64,000 nucleotides of DNA from Isoetes taiwanensis (Eukaryota; Streptophyta; Lycopodiopsida; Isoetales; Isoetaceae). The stretch's first letter is position 1. Each line of letters opens with the position of its first letter. Below the pieces are notes generated by a model. That model saw only the letters and a list, made by a program, of their open reading frames with translations, searched no databases and was not told where the DNA came from. Where the stretch lies: contig JAJEKV010000107.1 in the NCBI GenBank assembly GCA_021234155.1, positions 785,673 through 849,672 on the forward strand, read 5' to 3'. Below are positions 11,321 to 25,124 of the stretch, piece after piece. The translations under genes and the position numbers were made by a program.

Positions 11321-13642
11321 GCACAAAATAAAATAGTGTCTAGGGATTGTGGCCTATGCTCCATCATAAAATAGATAGAACGGTTCCATTCATTAAGAAA
11401 TGCATTACATAGATGTCATACACATATTATAAAACGAAATAAAACAACATGCCTCGACATAGGTAGTTCGGCAAAGCGCGAATACAAAGTAGAAAATATC
11501 AGGTGCGGTTTTTGAGGTCAATGGCTAGTTCGACTTGAATAAGATCACCACGATCGAACTCATCAATGTAATTTCTGCTATCTGGTCAGCCATTCATCCA
11601 ATTCAAGGATCGAGTGAGGAGTGTTGACAATGAGCTTGGTTGCAAATCTTCCACGGTTGCCTTTTCTCCTTTTTATAAAGCTTCTTAAATAATGGTTGCG
11701 AATGAGGTTGTGCAGCCAAACATCCTCTAATTTGGTAGCCTCTTTGAGGGGCCTCTCCACCAGACAAAGTCGTTTTCAATGATATCGGGGAAGCTTCCAA
11801 CTCCACCCTAGTGAGTTGATAATTGTTGTCCTTTAACAACTCATCCCCCGCGGAGGAGCTTCATGACACCTTGATTTCGTTTCTTCCATTCGATTTATCT
11901 CATTACGCACCTCAACGCGAATTGATTGGCGTGGGCTAAGATGCGCGCTCAGATATGGGACTGCATTTTGGTCATTGTGAATCCCATCACCAAAAGCCTC
12001 GTTCCAACCATTCTCCTTTGCCCGTTATGAATCTATCTTTGCCAGATTTGCAAAACAAAGCCTCACTAGCAACACCTCACACGGGAGGCGCTTTTCCTTG
12101 ACCGCGAGTTGGGCGGGCTTGTCCTTGGCTTAATAGAAAAAGCACTGCCATATCACCTACCAGTACGTTCCCAGAAAAATTCAGTCCTTCTATTTAAAAA
12201 CCATCATATTTTAGAAATTTGACTCAATTTGGAGGCGGCGTATGGACTCGAGGGAAAGTCCATAAATAATGCGGTGCTTAATTCTTCCGGTAAATCTGGA
12301 TGAAATCTTGTTTCCACAATTTGATCCAAGAATCGACCATGAATCGCAACCCCTCCTTCCTTGGGTTTTGCTTTATCATATGCATCAAGTATCCTAATGC
12401 TTCTTCTTTTCTAAAAGGGTTGCTTCTTTGCTTGGGACAACTGCCGGTCTCTTTTCTACATCAATCTGAGGTGTACCTTGGGTTGTCTACTCGTGCCGGT
12501 AGATTCCTTTGCAAGATAGTCCACGAGAATGTGCAGCTAAGTGTTGTTATTCATCCAAAGACACAACATTGATGGATGCTTTTGTTATAAGCATTTTTTG
12601 CGACTTGGTATCGGTCACGGTCATCTCATGTCATGGGAAGCATTTAGAACAAAATTCTTGTAGCACAAATGGGATAAAGTAATTTAGACTTCGTATTGTT
12701 GCTTTGTTGCCTCGGGATTCTTGCTCACAAATTGAAGTAGCTATATGGGGTTGCCATTTAGGGTAGCAAGCGGGGATGCTTTGTTTCTTTGTTTATAAAT
12801 TGCGTCTTCATTTTGAAATCTTTCCTCCAAATACATGGCATCTTCATGTTCCTCGACCACAATGGAAAAGTGTTTGGGCCAGGTATGGGATAAGTTGCTT
12901 CATCCCAAGTGGCAATTCTGTGGTGGCAAGTGATCCATAGATGCCTCGAAACAACAGCTGGTCCATAAAATCGATAATCAAATTTCAGAGCTCTATTTTT
13001 CTGTAAGCAAAGAGTTGAGAGATTGAGCAGTGTTTCTTCTTGTGTGAGCGGCTTCGGCAGGTATGGTCTTGGTTGTTAATCCTATTTGGAACTTCTCAAT
13101 CTAGCCAGCAAATTCTTCTTGCCATTTACCTCTGAAGCATGGCCCAAACTGCAGAAACGAGATTTTCATCTTGCATGTGGTTGGCTTTTATGGTCGATCT
13201 GGAAGTGAAGGAGGTTGCTTTAAGGGCATGGAGACCGCAAATTAGATTCTTCTTAAATGGACGCAGAATAAAATCATTAAGGCTTAGAAATGTTCTTCTC
13301 TTGAATAATAGAAGAATGTCTTGATTTAGCATACTTACTTGATTCATTTTATGCATAGGCAATTGATTGTGCTCATTTGGATCAATTTGTCTCACTTGGA
13401 ATAAATAGTCATATCTTTGCATTGTATTTTGTTATAGTTTTTTTATTTGTGAATAAAGCTTGTAAAAAAAAAGGCATATTGAGTAACTCTAGAAATGGCT
13501 AAGCTTTACATTGTAAAGAAAAGAAGCCACCAACCAACCATGCCTTCAACAACAAAAAAAAAAAAAAAAAAGAAAAAAGAAAAAGCTAAAAACTTGTAAA
13601 GTCTTGACATAAACTAAGACTTAAAATAAAAGTTTCAAAGGC
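11321..13642. other. Unassigned sequence with one minus-strand coding-like frame
   Basis: The 98-residue minus-strand frame at 13,126-13,422 and weaker continuations down to about 12,650 have a protein-like mix of residues but no family I recognise. An A19 run lies near 13,552. No intact gene. Confidence 0.3.
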
Positions 13643-13755
13643 GAAAATAACTTGTCAAAGGATGGACTCCAAGATCATATCTGATGATTCTGTTTGATTT
13701 GAATATATATACTAAAAATGACAATGCTAAAAGGCAGTCACATTTTTTTTTAAAA
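13643..13755. repeat. Dispersed direct repeat, copy 1
   Basis: About 113 bp from 'gaaaataacttgtcaaagg' to a T-run followed by 'aaaag', repeated at 14,812-14,925. The two copies are collinear. Copy 1 keeps CTG and CAG (tCTGatgattCTGtttg, aaggCAGtcac). Confidence 0.8.
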
Positions 13756-14811
13756 GCAGTATGTCTTAAAAACAAGGCATGCTTTGTGATCTAAGCATTT
13801 TTATTTTAAAAAAGAAACAACGAGTCTTTCATTGCTTGAGAGTTATCGACATTATTAAACATGTAATTTTTCACTTAGGTGGAATAAATAGAAGATGCAA
13901 CGAGCATTTAGAGGTATTATTGTACCATATCAAATTCAAGAACCACTATTTTTTGCTCTCTTGTAAGCAAATGCCCGATTCTAGTTGAGAGAAAATTCTA
14001 TGGAATTCTATGATCGGGTCCAATTTCTCAAGATTCTTCATCCAAACTAGCATGCGCGCCCCAAAGTTGCGAATTTGATTGAAACGGCTTGCATTTGTTG
14101 GACTTGACTATGTTTTCCGCGCTATAATCTAGATCAATCCTAGCTCAGGAAGATATCATCTACGGAGTCTATTTCACAAGCAAAAGAAACAAAACCACTA
14201 CGCCATAGAAGCTATGGATTATACAATAGTAAGCGATCGCTAAAAATACTAAGAAAAGCTGGCGCAACATGTCAATTTGAAATTGGTAGAAGCTGATTTT
14301 GTTTCAATTATGAAGGTATTTTAAACTTGGTAATAATCTATATTTGACTATTGCTCATTGACAGGCGTGCCTTAGCATACATATAAATAACCGTTCACAC
14401 TTATAGTACTGCATCAGGTCTCCAAAATGTCTTTTGGACAACAAACAACCCTTCTTGCTCTTGGATGTAGGATGCGTGCACTTTCCAATGCAAGGATTGA
14501 ACAATTGGTTCAATAATCTTTCTGATAAGTCACGGTGTCCACTGAATATTACTCAACCTTACGGCCTCGAATTCTATACATTTCTAGAAGTATCTTGGTA
14601 GCACTACATCTGCAAACATCACTTTCTTAGCAGACATCTAGCAGAAACAGAACAAAATGTATACCTGTCATTTAAATGAGAAAAGACTTGTTAATATCCT
14701 CCAGACTTGTTACCATCTCTGCATCTTAAATGTGCCAAATGGATGCAAGTTTCCATAGCCTGTCAAAGCAAAAGCCAAGTGCAAAAGCACATCAAAATGC
14801 GAATTTCGGTT
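13756..14811. other. Unassigned spacer between direct repeats
   Basis: Lysine- and leucine-rich short frames only; no recognised gene or element. Confidence 0.35.
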
Positions 14812-14925
14812 GAAAATAACTTGTCAAAGGGCGGACTTAGGGATCATATCGATGATTGTTTTTGATTCGAAATATATATGCTAAAATGACAATGCTAAAA
14901 GGCGGTCACATTTTTTTTTTAAAAG
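14812..14925. repeat. Dispersed direct repeat, copy 2
   Basis: Collinear with 13,643-13,755. Where copy 1 has CTG or CAG this copy reads tcGATGATTGTTTTTG and aaggCGGtcac, an example of the trinucleotide replacement seen across the window. Confidence 0.8.
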
Positions 14926-15862
14926 AAATATCAAGTGGGCTTTGAAGGAATGAAAAGCCCCGTTTGAATGATGAACTCGGGCAAGCCGGGATTAGTAAGA
15001 AAAGCTGACCATAGATGAAGGCAGTTTTGCAGCATTGAGAACTCCATATTCACTGATATAGTGGACAAAGACTAGTCTTATATTAGATTAGGCCAGCATG
15101 AAGGAATAGAGCCAAAGGATTTAGAGGCTATTTTTTCTTCCGAAAAAAGCAATGCAACAACAATAATCGCCCATCCTTAGGGAAATGGTGCAACGTGTGG
15201 ATCTGCCCATTCTTGGCAAAAGATGGTGCAATGCGGCTTGACAATCTATCCATCCTTGCTAGGAGGCGGTGAGAGTCTTGACATATCTGTATTATCGTAA
15301 GATAGATCTGAGTCATTAGAGAGATATCCCTATCATTGCGGCGGGTGATGAATCGAGAAGTTTGTAGGCTGGTATTTGTTCATATAGTTTTGTGTTAAGT
15401 GGAGCATGTAGGATAAATGTGGCAATGTAAATGATGTTCTATTGGCTCTCATGCTTATAAAACTTCAAGCGAAATAGATACAAATCTATTGGAAGCACTC
15501 TATGTTCTAAAGGTTTTGATTACATGGATAGTACATGTGTGTCATAACAATTATACTTGATTATACTTTCGGCTTCATTTTCAAATCTGAATTTGATTAT
15601 CTCAATTTGACAATTATACTTTTATTCTCGTGCGACTTCATCTTCAAAATCATTTTTGATGACAGGGGTGACTATAGGAGAGATAAGAAATTTACAATCT
15701 CATCTTTGTTTACAATGGTCATGGTTTACATGGTTTTCATGATGCCACAAAATCGTATTCTATACAATAGGGCCAAGACAATCTAGAACACATACTATGT
15801 TACAACAAGATCTTTGTAATGCATGATGATATGATTATGCATACCATTCTTTTACCGATATT
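14926..15862. other. Unassigned spacer left of the Harbinger pseudogene
   Basis: No recognised coding motif. It may hold the 5' part of the Harbinger element, but no terminal inverted repeat was identified. Confidence 0.35.
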
Positions 15863-16855
15863 TTGGGTAGTCCACACACATCTTGGTGGGTAAAACAAGG
15901 GCACTGTATATGGTGGGATAGATTTGTGCTTTCGATGTGTATGATGATCAGCATTGGAAAGAGACTTATAAGAATGACCAGGAAACATTTGATTGGTTTA
16001 TGTGATAAGTTGGCTCCTATGATCAGGAAGAAGAGTACCAAATTTCGGAAACCTCTACCGGTATCTATTATTGTAGAAGGCGGCATTGTACAAGCTTGTG
16101 AAGGGTTGTGACCTCTTAGAAGTTTTCGGAAGCGGTTTGCAATTGGAATGAGCATGGCCAGTGATACTTAAACAAGTTTGCTATGCAATTAACAAGAAGT
16201 TGGAACATAAAATTAGGTGGCCAAAGAAGCATGAACATTCCAGTTGAAGAGACTTTAGAGATGCAAGTGGATTACCAAATTGCTATGGTGCTATTGATTA
16301 CACGCGCATGTACCAGATTATTGACATACGGATTTGGTGGTGCTGATTATTTTGTGAAGACAAGTCCATTCTATCCTTTTGTTCAAAAGCTGTATGTGAT
16401 ACTAGTAGGAAATCGACATATTTGTTGGTTTCAGGGTTTCACACAAGATGCTTCGTGTGCTTGGGGAATTCGAGGTTTGGCACAAAGAACAAATGCAAGG
16501 AAAATCTTGGGGAGCCAACTATGCTCTTTAATGGTAATTATAGTTTGCATCCCTATGTTGTTGGAACAAAGCATATGTTGTTTCATCATGGATCATGGCT
16601 CCATCGATTTGGAAATGTAGCTTATCTAATTCACATTCGGAATTTGTTCAATGAAAGACATGTGAGGGGCAAGACTTTTCATTGAGCAAGCATTTGGCAT
16701 ACTAAAAAGGATTTTCAATTTGTTTTGAAGTCGGGTTTTATACGAAGATGTTGCATTTGTGCCTGAGATGATCTATTCTTGTTATGTGCTTCATAATGCG
16801 TTACTAGAAAGGAAGCTTATTGATGTAGAAAGCGAGGCTGCGTACATTAAGTTCT
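15863..16855 (+). pseudogene. PIF/Harbinger transposase (HARBI1-like DDE_Tnp_4), broken
   Basis: Pieces of the nuclease appear in order across shifting frames. About 15,965 reads RMTRKHLIGLCDKLAPMI, the helical N-terminal segment ahead of the nuclease core. About 16,273 reads NCYGAIDYT, matching the GAIDGTH region with the first catalytic Asp. About 16,650 reads LFNERHVRGKTF followed near 16,685 by EQAFGILKR, matching the 'yFN.rHs.aR..vE.afG.lK.RF' region with the catalytic Glu. About 16,780 reads YSCYVLHNALLERK, the usual 'C..LHN' end. The enzyme would cut and paste its own element at TTA/TAA-type targets together with a Myb-like partner, which I did not find. At least four frameshifts are needed, some at lost CAG/CTG sites. 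Confidence 0.8.
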
Positions 16856-17957
16856 GAGGAGGATGATGGCGGCGAAGACCGAGGAGGGAGGGCTGCGACA
16901 TTGGTCTTGAAGATGGTGAGACAATGAGAAGACACCTTTGAGAATACCTTGTCTTCAACACTTGGCCGAGAATCTTGGTTTGAACTTGGATCTTTTGAAC
17001 ATGCGGTGAGTCGAGATTAATTTGGATTTTGGCATTATTTAGGAAAGGCTAATATGTTTTTCGTTTAGTCAATTTCTTTTGCTTCAATGTGCAACTACTA
17101 AGATTTAAATGATCAAAAAAATTATTACATTGCAAAAAACTAAAAAGCTAGAATTTTTCTATTGATGGATATTACGATTGTGCTTTTTATGCTGATTTAT
17201 GCAAAATATTGTTCTAATCAGAAGCTACATTAAAATGGGGAAGATATGTAAAATCTGCTTTGTAATTAAGAGTTGTGGAAATGTAGATGATAAACAACTT
17301 CTAAATAAGCGACCACAATGTACTTGAAGCGATGATGTGTATCGGTGCTTGTTTTTGAACTATATCAAACTTGTTTTGAGAAGGCGCACCATTTCCTCCT
17401 TTCTAGTTTCCTCCACGGTTGCCAATGCATGCTCTAGGCTGCTTAAAAGCGTATTCACATCGTTTTTCACTATTTTATTGGGATATTTGTCTATGTTGCA
17501 AGCCCAAAGTTAGTTCAAAAATACAAGCTCTATATACCCCTTGCTAACAAGGCTTCATAGATGTGCCATGGCATCTAGAAAGGGTATGTTTATATTAGGT
17601 CTTGTCATATTGTGGGTATACAATAGATATGTTCCATGAGAAGAGGCATGTATTGATATGAGAAGGCACTTTTTTTTTTGTTATAAGTAATGTTTGCTAA
17701 TAATCATATTACGCATTGAGAGAAGAGGAAAATACTCAATTGTGAACTTAGCGGCGTCTTTGCGATTGCGGAAGTGCTCTATAGCGATTTCCATTATGTT
17801 AGTAATATGGCTTAGCGGCGTCATGTAGTGTGAATGTAGGAAACCGAGAAAAAGATCTTGGATGGAATTAGGGGCAAAACTCTTTGGATTCTCCATGAAG
17901 ATGCACCTTTGAAAAACGAATTAGTTGCTTCAAATTGCCTAAAAGGGATCGTTCTTA
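16856..17957. other. Unassigned spacer
   Basis: AT-rich, with no recognised gene or repeat. Confidence 0.4.
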
Positions 17958-18404
17958 TCACGGTCGAAAGGAATTGAGGAGCAATCTCAAGGTGTAACAA
18001 CAGAGTTGCTTGGAAGACAACCTTGGCCTCATAACATTTATGATTCCAAATGTGGACATTTTAGAATTTTTTTTGTTGACATTTGTAATTGGAAAGTTAA
18101 GACAAAATTTTATATGTAAGAAGATGAGAAAACAAAGGTGCCCCAGGCTCTTGGATAGATGAACAGAAAAAAGAAATGGCAGTGCACCCATCCTGCTCAC
18201 AATTAATGCAAGTCCATTTTGCAGTTGGCGATGAAGTTGTGCAAGTGACGTTGCCATGGACACTCTTAGTATCTTATGCAGCTCATCAGCAGAACCTAGC
18301 ATAACACCATTTAAAACATGTTCTATAACCTGAACCAGCCATCTATAGTCAATCTTGATGCTAATATCTGGGAAGAAAAAGTGGTGGAAGCATATTGCTA
18401 CCAT
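17958..18404 (-). pseudogene. Unrecognised helical gene fragment
   Basis: A 148-residue minus-strand frame with a protein-like core (for example RWLVQVIEHVLNGVML and DELHKILRVSMATSLAQLH). Upstream on the same strand, short segments near 18,440-18,560 and 18,610-18,680 also read as helical sequence (VRAMGRCYGELGAT; KCLLFVHELEEHIYDQW). This suggests exons of one gene or gene fragment, perhaps with HEAT-like helices. CAG and CTG are preserved here, unlike in the neighbouring mobile elements. I cannot name the family. The downstream half, after about residue 75, reads like intron or random sequence. Confidence 0.35.
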
Positions 18405-18903
18405 GTCTAGTTACAATGGAGTTGAGTGCAAGAGGATGCTCCAATGTTGCGACAACAACTTTTTTGTAGCCCCCAGCTCTCCATAACATCTCCCCATTGC
18501 TCGTACAAGAGCTTTAAAATGTGAAGTCAGCCATGTGGGAATGTTTTACAGTTAATGGACATAGTAAGCTAATTACCATGTTCTCAAAACATCTGAAAAA
18601 ATGAGGTGCCATTGGTCATATATATGTTCTTCAAGTTCATGTACAAATAGAAGACACTTTAACAGAGTTGCCTGTACAATCAAGCCCAAACTAAGTACTG
18701 GAACAGCTTAATCATGTATGAAGAAGAACTATTGGAACAATCACATAAACATCTGCCATGAACATCTGCAAGATATCACAACATTGAGAAATATTTATAG
18801 TCACAATAATGTACAAATCAGATGCTTAAACTGACAGGTCAATAAAGTTGTTATCAAACTTGCTACTTACAATGGATAGTGGCAGATCTGCTATTTATAT
18901 GCC

Positions 18904-18925
18904 AGAATAGAATAGAATAGAATAG
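18904..18925 (-). repeat. Pentanucleotide microsatellite acting as LINE C 3' tail
   Basis: On the minus strand the 3' UTR ends '...gttaaaaaaactattctatt' and continues as about four ATTCT units. Simple-repeat tails in place of poly(A) are known for some non-LTR retrotransposon clades. It marks the insertion boundary of the minus-strand LINE. Confidence 0.7.
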
Positions 18926-20960
18926 TTTTTTTAACGTCCACGGAGACCAATAGGTCATGGGACCCATACAATGGGCTAGTACAATCATTACTACTAGGAT
19001 TAAAAACCCCTTTCGAAGGTTTTCAAGGGGAAAAACCTTTGCGATTAATGATGATACTAGACAAGCGGAGATAATGACTCTTTGAGGCTCGAGTGTTTTG
19101 ACCTTTATCTAGAACCTCAAGTATGTATAATGCCAAGTCATGCAGGAGATGGTGCTCACGAGGAAGTTGTGGGCGTGGAATGGAATGCTAAGGTCAAAAA
19201 TGATTAGGACTATCTCAAAGTAGGGCAACTCGGAAAGAGTATGGCTTTCATCTTCAATAACATATGGCGGCAAGGGCACATAGTCTCGCTTCTCGCGGCA
19301 ATTCGGCCGCTCCATCTACTGTCTCAATGCTTTGGCACATTGGGACCGTCGCGAATTGATGCAATAGCTACAAGCTTGTTCACGGACAATGAAGCAAGCA
19401 AATAAGCTTGGGGCCCGGTGCCAAAGGTGGGATGTGTGCATGATAATGTGACCAGCGGATTTCCTTGGGCCGAAAGTAGCTGCGTCCCCATATCTTTTGA
19501 GAAAAACAACCATTGAGATATTGTTGCAAAGCTCGGGATCGAGCGGCAAGCATCGGTTGCACGGTTTTGAGCAAAACCATGTAGTGCAATGCTCTTTCCA
19601 ACATCGTTTCAAGCGAGGAGATTCATCCATGGCAAGTGCAAAAAGCGGGATACCTAACATCATCCATGTGGTGCACCTTGCGGATATAGTGGAGATGGCG
19701 CTTCATGGCGGAATGTTGAAGAGGCCAAAACACATCTCTTGTAAAAAGAATAGCATAGGGCACGTTGTTTGAGGCGTAAGTGAAAAGGACTTTTGCACCG
19801 GCTCCAAGCTCTCCCAAGCACTAGCACTATTAATGAGACCCCCACACTTGAGCCACCATCTGTTAAAAGCAGGCTCTACAAAGCGAAACAAAAGTGAGCT
19901 TTCATGGCCAATCATGAATTCTGAAAACAATTGTTTTGCATTGCATGGGGTGCTCTCCATCCGGTACCACCGGCGGTAATACATTGTTCCCAAAGGTGTG
20001 TTCTTACAGAATTCTACACCAAGATACTTTGTAGCTATCTACAACTTCAACTTTGCAGACTATCATAGTGCATAGGGGAACATTGTGAGAATATTGAACT
20101 ACCAAAAGCTTGGTCTTTTGGAGATTACACCTGAGACACTGTGTTCTCACAAAAGCATGCGAGCATGTAAATGTTGCATACTAGCGGCGGTATGTGCCCA
20201 GTGAAACATCATCGGCATACATAAGTTGCCTAATGATATAGTGTGCCAAATGTGGACCTCCGCCGCCATGATTATCAAGCCATTCTTCCAATTGATCAAT
20301 CTTACAAGCCAAAAGTGTAGGAGATAAAGGGCAACCGATGAACTCCAATATTGCTAGTGATTTGAGTACCGATCTTTGGAAATTACTTAAAAACCCTTTC
20401 ATAGAGCCGATAAACTGCATTTTGAAGATCTTGTGGAACCCCAAGCCTGCACCTGCCAAAAGCTCGCGTGGTACTGTATCAAAAAGAAGTAAAATCCACA
20501 AAGCATATACTAGGTCTTGTTTCAAACTTAGGCTATGTTCAATAAGCATCGCGCAATGTGTGAAAATATAGTCTATTGTAGAATGGCATGGGCGAAAGCA
20601 CTTTTGTCCTAAACTTTCACGTACACCGTATATTACGCCCATGATGTCCAGCTACTTCTCGGTAAAGGCTGGCTAAGAGCTTTGAAAATATGGAACTTAC
20701 CATGATCATCGATAATTAGAAGGGTCTATGCTTATCACCTGCTTTGTAAATTGGTACAACCCTTCTTGCCCGGTTTAAGTTTGGCAAACCTTCTTGCAAA
20801 GCTTGATTTAAAAGAGTAATGATGATTGGAAGCAATAGCGGACCCCCCATTTAAGCAATTCTTCTTGCAAACCTTGAAGATCGGAGACTTGCCATTAGAT
20901 AGATCGTAGTCCTTCTTTGACTTCCTCTCATGTGAATTGAAGAATATCACCTACAAAGAG
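18904..20960 (-). mobile_element. LINE (non-LTR retrotransposon) 3' part, minus strand: LINE C
   Basis: Reverse-transcriptase signatures read 5' to 3' on the minus strand. They are a pre-RT segment near 20,750-20,780 with VVPIYKAG-like sequence in a shifted frame, FRPCHSTIDYIFTHC (about 20,590), AFDTVPRELL-like sequence with the CAG-context damage (about 20,480), GCPLSPTLLACKIDQLEEWL (about 20,310), and YADDVSL (about 20,215), the catalytic Y-x-DD box. C-terminal sequence follows to about 19,320 and parallels LINE B. The 3' end has a short pentamer tail. The element copies its RNA at a nicked target site. No endonuclease domain is present, so it is 5'-truncated, and several frameshifts break it. 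Confidence 0.8.
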
Positions 20961-23900
20961 GCCTGAGAAATTAAGGACCCCAAGATGATCATATAAGTGG
21001 ACCAATCGCTCATCCCATTTTTGCATAGAAATATGTCCAAGGTAGGAGGTGGTCGATATAATATTGCACCGAAGGAGGTCAGGGGCTCCACATGTAAAAA
21101 TTCAAACATTTGCCCGATGCTCGGCAACTCTGGCGTACCTTTGCTAACGTTTCAAAAGCAGACTTATAATGCGAATGGCATTATGTCGCGTGTTGGCTCA
21201 TCTATCATTCGCAATTGTTTTTTAAGGCTTGCGGAGTCTTCATCAACCGGGCATTTCTAGGAAAAGTTTTTCGACCCGGCATGAGCAACACCGAAGTGCG
21301 TGTACCAAACCAAGGGCAATGATAAGCAAAGTATCGGCCAAATCTTGCATTACGCTCTTGAAGAGTTGGGTAATCCAAAATACCTGCAAGCGCAGGAGCT
21401 AATGTCTGTTCATATTCAAAAGATCTAGAATAAGATCTAGAACAACATAATAGTTTTGCTATTTTCCTAGTCCACATTGTATTTTGGGTATTTTACATGC
21501 AATGTGGCATGATCTAGGCTCCTTTTGTGCTGGAAGCTTAATAAATATATCTAAACATCAAAGCTTCCCAAAACGTATTTAATCAATTCCAGAGTATCAT
21601 TATTTTGCAAAAATCATTTGCTAAAAATCTCAGCTCCTTAGGATGTCATCTTTAGCCACTTCTAAATATTTAAATAAATGGTCTAATCTGTAAAAGCATA
21701 TGAATTTCTACCCTTCTATGACATATTCATAAATGGAAAATTACTCTCATTAAGCGGCCGGATAGAAGTAGCCGAATATAGTAGCCAAAAAGACTTAGTT
21801 CCATCTCAGAATTATCTTGTGGTCAACAATAAATAAGCACATGGCTAGAAAGCAAAAGAGGAATACATTCATCTTCATGAAAAGGTTGGACAAAGAACTG
21901 CGGGAGAAGTGATTGCATGTTAAATACGGTAAAAGCGGAGGAAACAAAGATTCTGAGCACGGAATAAAATAACGGCTAAGATTAGCCAAATGGCTATTTT
22001 ATAACATTTTTGCCAAGACAAATGGCTAAAGTAAATGGAAAAAATTGCCCTAACAAAAGAAAATTTTAGCCCAATTCTTTTGGCGACTAAGTGAGTTTCT
22101 AGATTGGATAGCCAAACCTCCACCTCTACACAACTCCACCAGGACAACAATTAGCCAAACCTAAGAAAGAGTGGACTTGAGAAAATGGATGGATTAGCCT
22201 AGTAGACGACACCAAGATATATAGGATCTTTAGAAAATCACCAAAGAACTTGTTTCAAGTATGAAGTTGAAGTCGGAACTTCTTATTTCAAGTACGAAGT
22301 TGAACTATCAAAAGGAGGATCATATGTAGAAGGAATACTGCACTTTTCTTTGAGCTTTGAACATGTTTATGTCTTAATATATGTCTTTGATCAACTTTTA
22401 TATTAAGGAAGTTAAGCTAGTATTCGGCGGAGGTTAGCATCTTGTGTCTCTAGTGAAGCCATTCTAAAACCAGGAGTTTGGATTTTGGACCTAATCAATA
22501 AACCCTAACTATAAAGTTAGATGCATGTGATTAGGATTAGATGTTATTCTCATAGCCGATGTTGGTTGATCTCACATTCATTATTTAAGCCTTTCCTAGT
22601 TTAGGCGGTGCATACATCCCACCCGGTTATGGAGCTATGGGTGGTGAGGCATCATACAATGGGTGGTGGCAAGATAGAAGGGTACCTATTGAGTGTAGCT
22701 CTTGCGGGGACTGGAGGCGAGCTAGGCTTAGCCATATCACTTCCGCCCGGGCGGGTAGGAGTTGACACCTCCAGGTGGAAATGTTGGCCATACAGACCTC
22801 GGGAGATGCAGGTGTTGACTGGCTCTTATTTTGGGGAGTTAGGTGGGATAAGGATCGTGTTGCCACGATCCTCTGGCGACCCTATCGAACAGTGCATTAG
22901 GGAAGGGGAGATGGCGCTTCCCCACCTCATGGACCGGAGGGGAGATACAACTTGGAGTAGACACGTTAGATGATACCAAGGGTTATGTTTCTGTGAGTTA
23001 CGGGCCGGACTTGGCTTAGCCCATACGCATAGTATGCACGGAAGGCGGATGGAGTGGTCAACCCTAACCATTACTATCTATTATCAGCCTAAGTCATTAC
23101 CAAAACTCGGTCTGTTCTATCTTGAGACCCCAGCCGTCAACGTACTCTCCCCAAGAGTTTGAGCATAATCTCAGTTGATGGATGATATATTGATGTATAT
23201 GATGGACCTATGGATGGATGGTACTATCCTTTGTGGTAGGTGATTGTATTATTATTGCTAATCTTTGATGTTTATGTATGTGCTTAGCGGTTATAGGAGC
23301 CCATAGGACCGAGCGCATAAAGACACCTTCGTGTCCTCTTCCGTGCCCGGCCATCCTGGGAGGCGGATAGGCGGAAGGCCCATACAACAGAATGTTCTTT
23401 GGATGAAATTTCCCCCAAGATGTCTGATAGGGCATCGTGTATTTTGTGGGAATGTCACAGAATGTCTGAGGCTGCGAATGCATACAAGTGCATAATAATG
23501 AGGACTACAATTGCCTCAAGCGGTATTTGGATGCATGTTTCTATAGTAATCTTTGGGAGTAGCGATTGCTTTGCGGGTTACAAAGACATCCCACTACAAA
23601 GCTAGATCAATCCTGCTTGCGGAGGCCCCATCATTATTTGTTAGCATGTGCATGAGGAAAGCGTGAAGTTTTGTGTCCATTTGCACAAGAGCACACCACC
23701 ATGGTCTTGGGCGGGGATGGGCCTGGGAGGTGCAGAATCAGGTGCCAGATCGGACTTATTAAAGATGAGAGCCACCCTTATTGCCTTTGCGAAACAATTT
23801 CTGTCTACGGGCATGTTATAAATAAAAACCCTATTACATGTACTTATGAACACAACTTCAATGAGCATCGCGGCATGCCCATCCGGAGATGATGGACATG

Positions 23901-25124
23901 AGGGCTCAATTGTGCCTCAATCATAACGTTGACATGTTCAAATTATGCGGTTCATCAACATACTTATTATTGTTAGTTTTTTCCTTGAAAAAATTCTTTG
24001 GGGGTGGGGTTTTTTTAATCGTGTACGAAGAATTGACCGTTGTTCTTTATTGTTGTTTGGGTCCATAAGCCATTCTGGTCTTAATGGATTACAAAATTCA
24101 ATTCAAACTCTTATTTTGCATTTTGGCCATGAGATCAAATGATTTTTTTTTTTTTTTTTTTTTAGTAGGGCCAATGAGTTTAGTGGGAGATGCAATGGTA
24201 AGAAGACAAAATATTGCTTTAGCTTTTAACATGTACCCTTTTTTTTTGAAGGTAAAGAACTCCTTCGTTAGCCAAAAGCCGGGAACCTGCTTGTCACTAA
24301 TTTCTTACATCGCGCCCTACAAAATTTACAAATTCTCCCAAAAATTGCACTGTAGCTGGTGGCCTATATTCCTCTCGGTTTTCCATCTTATATTCTCCAA
24401 TCCAAGACTTTCATGGAACAAAGCTGTACCTCTTTGAAGTCAACGACCCTATGCTATATCTATGTTATATCTCACTATGCTATATCTCACCCTGAAGTTA
24501 TGAAAAGAAGTTCACATCTGTTTGGCATTCAAGCTACAAAGTATCGATCTAAGTAAGTATTTTGCCATTGGCAGGCCTATTCCATTTGTTGGCATTTATT
24601 TTGGAATATAGAGATTTATTGCATGTGATACTGAAGGGCATCAAAAGGAAGGACATCAGAACGCAGGTGTCATCGATTTGTTGTGTGATTGTTGAAAACT
24701 TAGATTTAATGATGTCATGGAGACAAGACACTCTATTAGCATCACATCCTCAAGTGATGTTTCTTGCTTTTTGCATATTCTTATTTATCCTACTATATAA
24801 AGTTTATCTACCTTTCTTTGCATAGATTGAATTGTTATTTTTGAGCTTTCAGGATGTCTTGCATGTATGCACTATGGTTTGTTCAACCTTTTTGCAGTGA
24901 CAATTTGACTAATCTCTAGGGAGATCAAGTTGTTAAATGAAGTCAGATTTATTGCCATTGACGAAAAAACCGATGCATCCTAATATAGAATGTTATTTAT
25001 ATTTCTTTTCATACACTGAAAATCAAATCCCTTGCAGAGCGGGAGCTTGGCTTGAATACTCTCAAGTCCTTCGTCTCTTGTAAAAATTGCTGCGCAGATT
25101 CATACGTGTGATCCTCTGCTATTT
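20961..25124. other. Long unassigned region
   Basis: No supported gene. It holds a short direct repeat 'tttcaagtaYgaagttgaa' near 22,255 and 22,290, a GC-richer stretch at 22,600-23,100 that looks like retrotransposon noncoding sequence but has no motif, a T22-type homopolymer near 24,142, and AT-rich spacer. Open frames of 110-120 residues here lack any family motif. Confidence 0.35.

Noticed and set aside
22608-22973. 121-codon plus-strand frame as a gene
   Set aside because: Gly/Arg-rich in one frame of a GC-richer stretch, with equal-length frames on the opposite strand and no motif.
24140-24165. T homopolymer as a poly(A) tail of a minus-strand retrotransposon
   Set aside because: No LINE or SINE sequence is recognisable next to it.
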